Part shown: positions 1 to 10,845 of the stretch, one piece after another | Layout: the number at the start of each line of letters is the position of its first letter | How positions within the stretch are numbered: the first letter of the stretch is position 1 | Assembly: GCA_013398295.1 (NCBI GenBank) | Contig: VZSF01001518.1 | Coordinates: forward strand, 372,001 to 436,000 | From: Chionis minor | Taxonomy: Eukaryota; Chordata; Aves; Charadriiformes; Chionididae | Direction of reading: 5' to 3' | Length of the DNA stretch: 64,000 nt | Program-made: the position numbers and the translations under genes | The notes under the pieces: model-generated | The model's input: only the letters and a program-made list of their open reading frames with translations | Databases searched by the model: none | Told to the model about the DNA's origin: nothing

Positions 1-3000
1 GTCTGTCCACAAATTAAATAGTATTTTGTGACTGTGCAAAGTAGTTCCTGCATGGGGTCCTGCCACGTAATTTTGGCCCTGCTTTAGAACCTGCTCTCTG
101 TGAGGGTGAATAGGCAATAAATTGCAAGTGGGTACTATCTCAGACCGCCCAGAGTCCCTCTGACGGAGTAACGCTGTCAAGTGGTGGCAGTTGTTAGAGC
201 GGCCTCACTCTTGGGAATTGGGTCAAAAATGGCTGGAAATGTGGGATTGTTCCCTATTTCATATTAGTGGTTTGTGGTTTCAATAGCCCTGTGTGCTACA
301 CCCCCTCAGCCATTCAGAAGGGAGACTTCCACTTAATATATGTCCTGTCAGAAAAAATGTTGCCACTAATAAATGATGATTCTCTACTTACTGTATTAAT
401 GCTTTTTCTCTTGCTTTTGGGGGGCATTTTTCCTTATTTAACTACTAAACCACACACATATGCACTAGACAAGAGCTCCTGAGATCCTTTTGTCTGTACC
501 CCAGCACTGTGATGTCCTGACCGCCCTCAACTGGCCACCATAAACATCTAAAGAGGGATTTTCTACTTTATCCTCACATAACCTGTGTTAGCTCTGCAGT
601 ACAGTGTTAACACACTGAATTCTTCTGCCACCCATGTTTATATCCTTTAAAATTTTCTAATCATGATTTTCCAGCCAGTCTAGACTTGGATAGCTCATTT
701 TATCTTTCTGCACAGTGCATGCTTTGCCCATCCGCTAACCATTTTTATAGCTTTTCTCTAAACTCCCTCCAAATTAGTCAACATCTTTCTGTTAATGATG
801 CATTCAGAGTTAACCTGAGAGGTGAAAAAGCATCACTAAATGAGCTCCTTTCTGCGTTAGCAGTGGCTTAAATGAAAGCAAGTTCAAGTGAAAAAGCTGA
901 TTTTAATGGTACTAGCAGCTGAGTAGAAGTCTGCTTAGATGTGGAGCCACTAGGCAGATGGATGGTTGCATGAATTTTAACAGACCAATATGCTAATGTG
1001 GAGATGCCAATAAACAGAACCATTCGGATGAATATTTGACGGATTCAGAACAACTTCATAAGGATTTCGATTTCATTAAAAAGGTCTTAGAAATTAGATA
1101 GAGACAAAAACCTGTTCTCTTCACGCTGCTTAAAAGGAATTGTGGGTTTTTTCCATCCAACAATACAAATTTTTTTAAAACAAGGAATAGTGAGTATGAA
1201 GTCTCTGTACCTGTAGAAATGTCAGTCTTCAGGGAAGGACTGAAATATTGATTCTGACTGCAGCACAAGGGACATATGGGGCAGGGGGCTTGAGGTAGAG
1301 AATAAAGTTTTCCAAAATACTAGTAGGGAAAGCAATGCATTGTGATGAATGGTAGCCACGTGCTATTCCTCAGTACCCATAGACTACCATGCAATCGCTT
1401 TGGTGTTAAGAGTGAGCAGTAACATGGAATTGCGTGGAATTTCTCAGGTTATAAAACATTGTTGGTCGCATAGAGACATATGTTTTAAAGTTAAAATTGT
1501 AAATAGTTCTGTATATGCCTTGCACATAGCACAGTGCAGAAATATAAAATTAACCATCTAGTCCTTTAAAAAGTCTGCTTGAGAAAAACGATAAATAGAA
1601 TGCTAAAAGCGAGAAAACATTAAGTGCCAGAGTCTAGATCCACAACTGCTGAAGTAAATACTTATCTTTCGTACCTCACTTGTGTAAGTACTAATTCCAT
1701 GACAAAGTGTCTCTGGCTGGGCTAAAATAAAAATATGAGTAAAACAACTTAGATTCAACATAAAACCATGAGAAAATTTCTGATGCTTCCCACAGCTGAG
1801 GATTAAGCTCAAAACATTTATGGAAATTCATAAGAAATTATAACCTCTAATGAAAAGGAAGAGGGCCCTTGTAAATTTTTAATATGAACTATACAGACAA
1901 TTACATTAATAAGATTTAATTATACCATGAAATATTTAGTGTTTTTCTCTATGCTAAATATTATTTTGAACATAGTTCTAGAAAGATTTGAAAGCTTATG
2001 AGATACTTAGAAACAAAACAGGAAAGAGTATTAAAAGAAATAATTTTGACAATGTATTCATATTATAGACCAATATTTCAGTCTTTACTTAAAACATTGT
2101 AATATTTTGGTCAACAATTGCATTTTGTTTTCTTTAGAGATAGAGACATAACATAAGAAAGACGTTGTGCAATATGTTTAATAGAAAAACAGATCACGTA
2201 GTATAGATTTCATTTTAACAAGTATACCATAATCTACAATTAACTTCAAAGTTTTGGCAGAAATGCATAACTATTTATTAGTGTCTACATTTACTTTGTA
2301 TTATGCCACAACTAACCAACCATATGTTTACTATCATCTACAATGTGACTAGCTAATTAATCGGCTTGTGAAATACTATTTCCTAAATTGTATGCTATTG
2401 CTATTTTTGTTATGCAGTTCTTTGGTCTAACACTGACTCATAATTAATGGATGCCAAGTTTCCTGCAGGAAATGCAGTGGTTTCTGTTCATCCTAGTCCT
2501 CAGCACTGATCCTGCTTCAATGTAGGCTATATATACATACTGACCCACAGGTTGGTTGGGCTCCCGTTCCCACCCAAACGCTGGCCCTGGTTGCCACACC
2601 TGCCCACATGTGCTAAGACTTCAAACTGTAATTTAAACACATGACCAAAAGCAGTGGAATACCTTTAGAACAGCTGTAATTAGGTAAGCAAGCTCTTATT
2701 CTTTAAAATGGACATTTCTAATGTCATGGCAGTCTCCCCTGGGGTGTCTGAAGCACTGTAGAACACAGCTGTGGCTCAGACCCACTGACTTCACTGAGGT
2801 TCATAAGAAGCAGGTGCCAGAACACCATCGAGTGATTTTTTCACCCTAACAATGAACAAAATACTTTATGCATCTAATACGGCCAACGTTCAACACCCAG
2901 ACAGGGGCCCCAACGGTTTACCTGGCTTCCAGGTGAGCGTGAAGCAGGCAGAGCATCCAGGGCAGTGTGCTGGATCCCATAAAAATATGCAGGACAAGTC

Positions 3001-3199
3001 CTTCCCGGGGCTGTCATCTCCCCCCAAGTGGGAATGAGTGTATGTGTGGAGGCGACCTCAAAAAAATAAACATTTTTTGTAAATGGGAAGCCTGTCTTTA
3101 TAGTTAATACGGTTAATCCATGTATTGATTCATATCTATACACATTTTTTTTAATGTGTATAAGCATACCAGGTATTTGCATATGCACACACACCCATC
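1..3199. other. Intergenic, no gene seen
   Basis: AT-rich sequence downstream of LRP1B. Only short open frames, none with a family signature. A weak motif at about 2,775-2,800 (CCCACTGACTTCACTGAGG) resembles an old reptile/bird interspersed repeat but is too short to name. Confidence 0.7.
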
Positions 3200-3245
3200 T
3201 ATATGCACATGTGCGCGCGCGCGCACACACACACACATGCACACA
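3200..3245. repeat. Alternating purine-pyrimidine tract, CA/CG microsatellite
   Basis: Forty-six consecutive bases strictly alternate purine and pyrimidine. The core has a GC dinucleotide run followed by an AC dinucleotide run. Such tracts readily adopt left-handed Z-DNA and mutate in length. Confidence 0.9.
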
Positions 3246-6200
3246 GATACCATCTGTACCAAAACAAAACCTCCAACCTGTGCCCCCCCCGCCCCTCCCA
3301 TGTCAGAAGTACAGATTATTCTTATTTCCGCAGGGCGTGATCACAATTTGTGGAAAGAAAAAGGAGAGGAATTTGAGCAGGGAGGCTGTCCATGCTCCCT
3401 GCTCTCCGCAGGCACCTCCACGTCGAGGGCACCATGTGATTTAACAGCATGGGGTTTGCAGCCTGCTCCCCTGCACCAGTGGGGTTTGGCAGATGGAAGG
3501 GGGAAGTGGCACTCTGTTTATTCAGGCCCAGCAATTCTTAGTGTTTTATTCAGGAATTTTTCACAGGAAGAGGAGCTATTATTAATTTTTAATACAAAAT
3601 ACGCCTGCCATTTTACCATGGTAAGCTGTTTAAAGGTTCTGCTTGCAGCACACACAAATTGTGATTTCCCACTCATCGCAACCTGCCTGTCTACCTGGTC
3701 TCACATCAGCGTCACAGAATCTTCTAAACTTGCCTTTCTCTTCTGTTTTACAGTTTTTCTCTGCCCTTTTCCACCAGTCTCCTGCCTGCTTTTTTATTTT
3801 ATTTTTAATTCTACCATTTTTATCTCTTTTTCCTTTTGTCTACAATGCCTCGTTAGGTTTAATTCACTGTATTTCCTTCTGCCTTCTCTGCCAGGCTGCA
3901 GGGTTGATTTTTTCTTTTTTTTCCATTTTATTTGGAGGCCAATAAAGGAGGGAGCGGAGCAAGCGGACCCACGTGTGCAGAGGAAGGGAGGCGGCACGAG
4001 GGCTGGCAGGTTGGAGCCTCCTGCCCCACACGCCGCGTGGTGGAGGGGCACGAAAGAGAAAAAATACAGACGAGGAGCCCATAGCTCAAGAAGAGAAGCT
4101 GCAATAAAGCAAGCATGGAGAGCCAACAGCCTGGCCTCAGAGGAGATGAGCAAATAAACCTGCCCGGGGATGAGAGAGAAAACTGCAATTTGCTGCAGCT
4201 CAGGAGCTCCGAATTAACCAAAGCAAACCCAAGAAGCCAGCACGGACCTGCACGTTGCGTGGCAGCGAGGGGAGGAGGAGATGCTCAGAAACCCTTTTTT
4301 GATGTTTTTCTGTCTCAGCTCATTGCTTTGAGGTTTGGGGGGGGGTTGTTGTTGTTTAGAAGGTAACTAGGCAAATTTGAACTTTATGGGGAAAAAAAAA
4401 GATTTTTTTTATGTTGCTATTTTTGGGGTGGGTTTTTTTGTTTTGTTTTAAATTTAAAGAACACTCTTCTTTCTTGGAAGAAAGAATGATCAGAAAGAGG
4501 CAGGTGCAGATCCATCTCAGACTGAGCTGGTTTGAATCCCACCACATCTGCCCTGGGTGACAGAGTCAGGTATGGGCAGAGCCGGTTCTCTGGTTAGTGC
4601 TCAGGGCAGTGGAAGATATCCAATTTTGTCAGATCAGAAAATAATTTTAAATTTCTCTTTTTATTTAATGCCTATAAGGGTTAGGAATATAAATTCCTCA
4701 AATTTTCATGTATTGAGGCACTGTGCCACACCTTGCATTAGTGAAAGCTTATGGCTTAGCTTTAAAACCCACTCCCCGCTTCTGTTTCCACTCCTCCAAG
4801 GAGTAAACCGGGCGCAACAGACCTCACCTTTTCTCTCACTCCCCACTTCTATTTCCACTCTTCCAGGCAGTAAACCAGGCACAACAGAACTCACCTTTTC
4901 TTTATAACTTGTGGGCAATCACCCATGCATCTCCCCCACTGGCGTGCGGCAAAGTTGCCTCCTTTGGACCAGCAGCCTGTGGATAGAAAAAGTGGTCGGC
5001 TACTGTTACCACAGTCTCCATCAGGCTTTGCAACAAATTTCCCAATATTTTGCACCCCCAAATCTTGAATTTTCTTACCTCAGGCACATTGCCATGCAGA
5101 TGGACAGGAGGAGAGAAGGAGAAAAACTTCTAGGGCAATGCACCATGGTATTCATGGAAGGAAGTAGGTTCAAATTTAGGCTTTGAAGACAAATTTTATT
5201 TGAAAATAAATATAAATTTGGCTTGCCACCTTACAAGCTTTTTCTAGAACACTAATTCATGATATAAATAAATCATTAATGTACATGCCTGTGTTAACTT
5301 TGTTGTCCCTTAAAGGAACTTTCACAGCAGTAAATGTCTCTAACATTTTGGAAGATTATTCTCATTACAAATATACCTTATCCTGAAAATGGAAACTATT
5401 CTGTCTCAGTGCCCAGACAGCTATTTTAGAGGTGACCTCAGCATCTGAGTGCTGCCTCTAAATACGAATACATATGGTTGTGGTTTTATCTATTTCACGT
5501 TACATCCTTATGAGCCATCATCACTGCGCCACAAGCTGATGTTCCTTCATCTCAGTCAGAGAAGGTAGTCCCATAGCGATGCCTCAGACACCTCTTCTTT
5601 GGATGCTCTTTGTCTTAATCAATTTTTTTTTTACATGTAAAAAATTAACCAAAGCAAAGACACAGCGAAGTAAAAGCAAAGGGAAAATGTAGCAAGTAGC
5701 CTGTTGACAGCTTGGGGTGTATCTACCCTCAAGGCCATCATGGTCTCTGCTTCTGCTGGATTTTAACAGCAGCTAGATAATTTCTGGTATCAGTAAAAGC
5801 ATTTGTAACAACACGTTGGAAGCAAAGATAATAAAGGCAATGCAATCCCATGCTCCGGGCAGTGCAGACAGCTACAGGTGCCTCCCACCACCCCTGGACC
5901 TCTGTGAGGGAGGACGCCTGAAGGTGGTGGGAGGCTCTGTGGGCACGGTGCAGGGTCAGCTTTGGTGGGCCCAGGGTCTAACCAAGTACAGCACGTTCTA
6001 TGTTCTTAAAACAGGACAAAAATGAAAGTCAGTCGAGTGCAAGGAGGAGGATTAAAAACAGGAGAATTTTGCAACTAGCAGAGGAGAAACGAAAAGATTA
6101 GGCTAGAGATTGGCTTTAACTCGGAGGCAAATCCAACAAGGACTAGTGATAGTATTTAGCTATTATCCCTACAGTGACAGAGGAAAACATCAAAATAGAT

Positions 6201-8228
6201 CATTTCCTTTGTGCCTGAGATGTGCCTTTGTCCTAGCTCTGCACACACATAACCTGGGCTGAATAATACAACCAGCTTTATCGCAGCGCTGAGGCTCTGA
6301 CAAGGAGCTTCATGAGCAAAGCAAGGGAAGGTTTATCATCATAGATCTAGTTATCAGTCCTAAGAATATCTTCCATTTTAGTTTGGTCATTAAGATGGAT
6401 TCATTCTGCAAGTCCTTCCTTAGTACCAGGCTAAAAATAAGCTAATGCTTCCCCTTCACCCACACCATTTCTGTGCTTTGCGTTCACTTTTCAGTAGCAT
6501 ACAAAATAGTTTGATAGACACATGCACACATATATACAAAATGGCATTTTCACACATAAGAATTAAAGAAAGCTCAGCTCTTTACAGCAAGATTTGAGAA
6601 GCCCGACATAAAATATGCTGGTTGAATTGAAAATGTTTTCTGCCACAACAAAAAAACTTTTCCAGGGACAGATGCTCAGATAAATCAGCACAGCTCCTCT
6701 GAAGTGAACTGAGCCATGACTGCGTGCGCTCCAGCTACAGCTTTTGTCCATACCAGATACCTCTGCAGACTGATCCTGATCCTAGTCAGCCATCAAATCC
6801 CATATATTTTCAGTAGGGAAGGATTGGTCCCAGCGTAGAAGTGTAGTTGAATTGCCAAAAAGATGAAGGAAGAAAAAGACATTGTAAAGTTCCTGGTTTG
6901 CTAAGCAGATGGGAGAAGGAAGGCCAATTATAGCGCAAAGCATCATTTCACTAAAAGAAGTGTGAGTGCTGGAAGAGCTCTGAACGGAGGGGATTTTGCT
7001 TTGCCATGTGTAGTCTCTGGGAAACAAAAGGAAGGGTGTGACTGAAATGAAGACAGGCAGAATGTAATATTTTCCTTTGATGTGTAAACAGATTTAATGC
7101 AACAAAAATCAATGAGGAAACTCTCCAAAGGAGAGTATTTTAATGTGTTATCATATTTCACATAGATTTCATAAAAATTCAATTTCAATTATAGCACAGT
7201 TTACAAACAGCGCTGTGCCTCCCTGGAAAACATATGGCCATCAAAACTTCAAACAAAATACTGCCAAAGTCGCTCATAAAAAATAAATAGCCATAAGCCA
7301 GTGTGTTATTGTCCTTTTAATGTTTGTTGAATGCCTATAATTCTTCTCGTGTCCGCCTCGGCTGTCAGCTTTCTGACACTCAGGTCTCCCATTCGCACAC
7401 CTCCCCTTGAAGATGTCTTGGAGCAGGAGCTGTATTGTGAGCAGTCCTTAATTATTTTGGATATTATCTTATGTCTCCAGCTGGGCTGCTGCAGGAAAAG
7501 AAATGCAATAACCACACACACCCCCAAAATAGCAGCTTAGCAGCAGCAGGGAGATGCTGAGCCGAGGCACGGGCCAGCGCCGCAGCAGCTGCTGGAAGAG
7601 GAGAAACGGGCTCTACCCTGAAAAGCAGCAAATGGTTTCCTGGGAGGTCTGGGCTCCATGCACCAGCTCACGCTTTGATAAATTAATAACCTGCTCTATG
7701 GTTTGGTTTGCCCAAGCCGGGCAAGGAGGCTTGGTGTGGGCCACCTCACCTCCGTCCCCACCACAACAGGCAGGACAGATCGGGGCTCCGTCCCCGTGCA
7801 GGAGCAAAGTGAATGTTCCGCACAATGGCAGGGACCTATTTTTGTACTTTTGTCAAGGGATTAGATCAAAGTGAATGTTGAGCTTTTGCAGTGCTTGGTG
7901 CTGCTTAACACACTGCATTGTGCAACAAAAGGGCATTTACATCTTCCACAGAAGCTGCTGAAAATAGATCAAAACATTCAGCATTGGCCTCATGGCTGGC
8001 TCTTGCCACCTGGACTAGGAATTTCAAGGTGGATAGGAATGAGGGTAAAAGTCTAGGCAGGAAGGCAAAGGTGGCTTTGAAGAATCTGCAAACGTCCAGC
8101 TTTGATGGTAGTGCAGCCTGTACCCCACTAGCAACTGCTGGGATACGTGCGTGACAAAACCTTTCTCGTACAGCTGGGATGTAGGCACCATTTTACAGAA
8201 AAGAAGTAAAGCTTTTCCCTCACCTTTA
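3246..8228. other. Intergenic; C/T-rich open segment and a tandem duplication
   Basis: Contains the stop-poor C/T-rich stretch to about 4.16 kb discussed in findings, a small GC-rich patch near 3.95-4.10 kb, A and T homopolymer runs near 4.39-4.45 kb and the 67-bp duplication. No convincing gene. Confidence 0.6.
4771..4903. repeat. Two-copy tandem duplication, 67-bp unit
   Basis: The unit starting ACTCCCCGCTTCTGTTTCCA at 4,771 is repeated from 4,838 as ACTCCCCACTTCTATTTCCA. Both copies continue with a GTAAACC..GC.CAACAGA segment and end CTCACCTTTTCT. The copies differ at around ten positions, several of them C/T or G/A changes. Confidence 0.9.
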
Positions 8229-9051
8229 TCATGGAATCATAGAATGGTTAGAATTGGAAGGCACCTTAAAGACCGTCTATTCCTGCTGCCTGCCCTGGGC
8301 AGGGACACCTTCCACTAGACCAGGTTGTTCCAAGCCCCGTCCAACCTGGCCTTGAACACTTCCAGGGATGGGGCATCCACAGCTTCCCTGGGCAACCTGT
8401 GCCAGTGTCTCACCACCCTCACAGTAAAAAATTTCTTCCTTATATTGAATCTAAATCTACCCATTCAGTTTAAAACCATTACCGCTTGCCCTGTCACTCT
8501 ACTCCCTGATAAAGAGTCCCTCCCCATCTTACCTGTAGGCACCCTTTAGGTACTTGAAGGGGCTTTAAGATTTCCCCGGAGCCTTCTCCTCTCCAGGCTC
8601 AACAGCCCCAACTCTCTCAGCCTGTCCTCACAGCAGAGGGGGATCTGATGATCTCTGATCATCTTTGTGGCCTCCTCTGGACCCGCTCTAACAGGTCCAC
8701 GTCCTTCTTATGCTCAAGGCTCCAGAAATGGATGGAGTACTGGTGGGGTCTCACCAGTGTGAAGTAGAGGGGCAGAATCCCCGCCCTTGCCCTGCTGGCC
8801 ACACTACTTTTGATGCAGCCCAGGATACTGTTGGCTTTCTGGGCTACAAGCGCACATTGCCAGCTCATCTTGAGCTTCTCATCCACAAACACCCCCAAGT
8901 CCTTCTCCTCAGGGCTGCACTCAATCCATTCTCTGTCCAGCCTGTATTTGTGCTTGAGATTGCCCCGAGTCACGTGCAGGACCTTGCACTTGGCCTTGTT
9001 GAACTTCGTAAGGTTTACATGGGCTCACCTCTCAAGCCTGTCAAGGTCCTT
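8229..9051 (-). mobile_element. CR1 LINE, 5'-truncated, with end of reverse-transcriptase ORF
   Basis: CR1 non-LTR retrotransposon in reverse orientation: the 3' tail (ATTCTATGATTCCATGA on the minus strand) lies at the low end and the coding part at the high end. The minus-strand frame from about 8,973 to 8,662 still reads as the C-terminal part of CR1 ORF2, with hallmark pieces EEKDLGVFVDEKL, CALVAQKANSILGCI and ASRARAGILPLY, followed by LVRPH and LLERVQRR. It is 5'-truncated, as most CR1 copies are, and lacks the catalytic part of the reverse transcriptase, so it cannot move by itself. The long readable frame suggests moderate age. Confidence 0.95.
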
Positions 9052-10575
9052 TATCGTCGAGAAGAGTCACTACTCTCCATTTAGATTCCATCTGATGGAG
9101 AGATGAACTTACTCCATTAACAACTAACTCCTGCCCTTTTTTCAACAGAGACATTTCTCTTTTGTCCTTTAAGGGCTTCCTGCTGTTGAATGGAGGCTGG
9201 CATGGACAAATGAAGGGATGCCATAGCTGGGGGAGAAGGTGCCCCATCCCTTGCTGAGCTTTTTCCCCTTTGCAGTCCCCATGGAGGGTGCAAGGGAGAG
9301 CTGCGGGGAGCCAATCCTGAGAGAGGGCTGGGGGCAGCAGGGCAAAGGCAGCATGCAGGGAAGAGCCACCCTCCATGACAACACTATGTAGCAACCTTAA
9401 ATCCCAGAGCATCTGGGATTATGATGGGGAGCTACTGGTTGTGTGGGTTTTGCAGTGTGCTTGGACTGGAGAAGGAAGCTGGGGGTGGAGGGAGATGAAT
9501 ATGGAGCAAGTGATGATAAAATACCAGGAATGCAGCAGAAGAAATGAGAAGAAGAATTATATAGAAGAAGGAGAATGTTATTGATAGCATTAGTGAAGCG
9601 TAAGCATGGTGGAAGAAAACATGATGTATGCTGGCAAAGGAGGAAGAGCTCACAAAACCGATGTATTTCAGCTGTGAGAGAGAGGACAGTGTTCAGAGCT
9701 ATTACTTTTCCTCGGTACACACCTGTCGAGCAAAGCCTGTGCGATGCTATGATAGGCAGCGGTGCTGGCTGCACCTCCACAAGGGTGTTACAGCTGGTAC
9801 TCACAAATTTTGCTCTGCTTTCACTAGAACAGGGGATAGAGGTCCTACATAAATATAAAGAAGAGGAAAATTCATTTCTCCTCTCTTAACGGTAGCCTGC
9901 ACCTAGGCTAGAGATCTTTTTTTCAGAAAGGATATAGAATGTACCATGCCTAGCCTCCCATTGGCATTAATGTGTTGTCTACAAACATGCCTGATCCTGA
10001 CTCTGGGATGTGTACCCCCTGGAGTAAGGCCAAACAGCCACATATCTGCCATTAGGATTTTAGAGGAAACCATTTAGTGTCAAGGTTTTCCCACAAGTAG
10101 TTTGTCTCCTCAGTAAATGAGCCCTTTTGACAGCTTCTCGACCATCTTTCTAGGTAAGCTCTTAGGGGCAGTCTAGTATTGCGGTTCCTCAGCATAAACA
10201 GCCGCCAGCTGTATGGTTTTGGTCACTTCTAGAATAACAAAGACCAAAAGGAAAGACTGATTTTGTTGCTGTTGTTTTTCCTATTACAAGCAATAGTAGC
10301 TAAGTTCACAGTCTTTCCTTTCCTTTCCTTTCAGTATTTCCTAGGAATACTGAAATAGATCATTCCACAAAGGCCTGAGATAGTAACAATATTTAAATAT
10401 TAAATATACATGCATGACACTTTCAAGGTAGTTCAAATCAGCTTCATCAAGAAATGCCCGTACACAGAAAGATGAGTCCCATAACATCTCCCAAAAGAAC
10501 TTATAAATGATGGGAAAACTCCCAGTACAATTACAAAAGCATAAGTATCACAGTGTCTGGGAATGTACATTTCAA
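9052..10575. other. Intergenic, no gene seen
   Basis: Unique sequence between two CR1 fragments. Several overlapping open frames of 70 to 135 codons near 9.1-9.9 kb occur on both strands, are low in complexity and lack recognisable domains. Confidence 0.6.
10310..10353. repeat. CCTTT microsatellite next to a near-palindrome
   Basis: About four CCTTT units run directly into TTCAGTATTTCCTAGGAATA followed by CTGAA, which folds back on itself with one bulged base. Confidence 0.8.
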
Positions 10576-10845
10576 GCCATAGGACAAGAGGAAATGGCCT
10601 CGAGTTGTGCCCGGGGAGGTTTAGGGTTGGATATTAGGAAAAACTTCTTTACCAAAAGGGTTATCGGGCATTGGAACAGGCTACCCAGGGAGGTGGTGGA
10701 ATCACTGTCCCTGGAGGTATTTAAAAGACAGGTAGACATGGTGCTGAGGGACATGGGTTAGGGGTGGTTTTGGCACAGGTTTATGGTTGGACTCGATGAT
10801 CTTGAAGGTCTCTTCCAACCCAAGTGATTCTATGATTCTATGATT
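10576..10845 (+). mobile_element. CR1 LINE 3' fragment
   Basis: Forward-oriented CR1 3' end of about 270 bp. Diagnostic segments are GGACAAGAGGAAATGGCCTC, GGCATTGGAACAGGCTACCC, GGAGGTATTTAAAAGACAGG and GACTCGATGATCTTGAAGG, then TTCCAACC and the ATTCTATG octamer tail. It belongs to the same subfamily type as the copies at 16.2 and 58.9 kb. Its short open frame is an incidental reading of the repeat. Confidence 0.95.

Noticed and set aside
8710..9106. Plus-strand open frames of 124 and 98 codons
   Set aside because: They are antisense readings of the CR1 element whose real coding strand is minus.
9397..9804. 135-codon minus-strand frame
   Set aside because: Ser/Leu/Phe-rich translation of a purine-rich plus strand; no recognisable family and overlapping frames on the other strand.
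10507..10761. 84-codon plus-strand frame
   Set aside because: It is a reading of the CR1 3' region, including the stereotyped [20 protein letters not shown] pattern, not a host gene.
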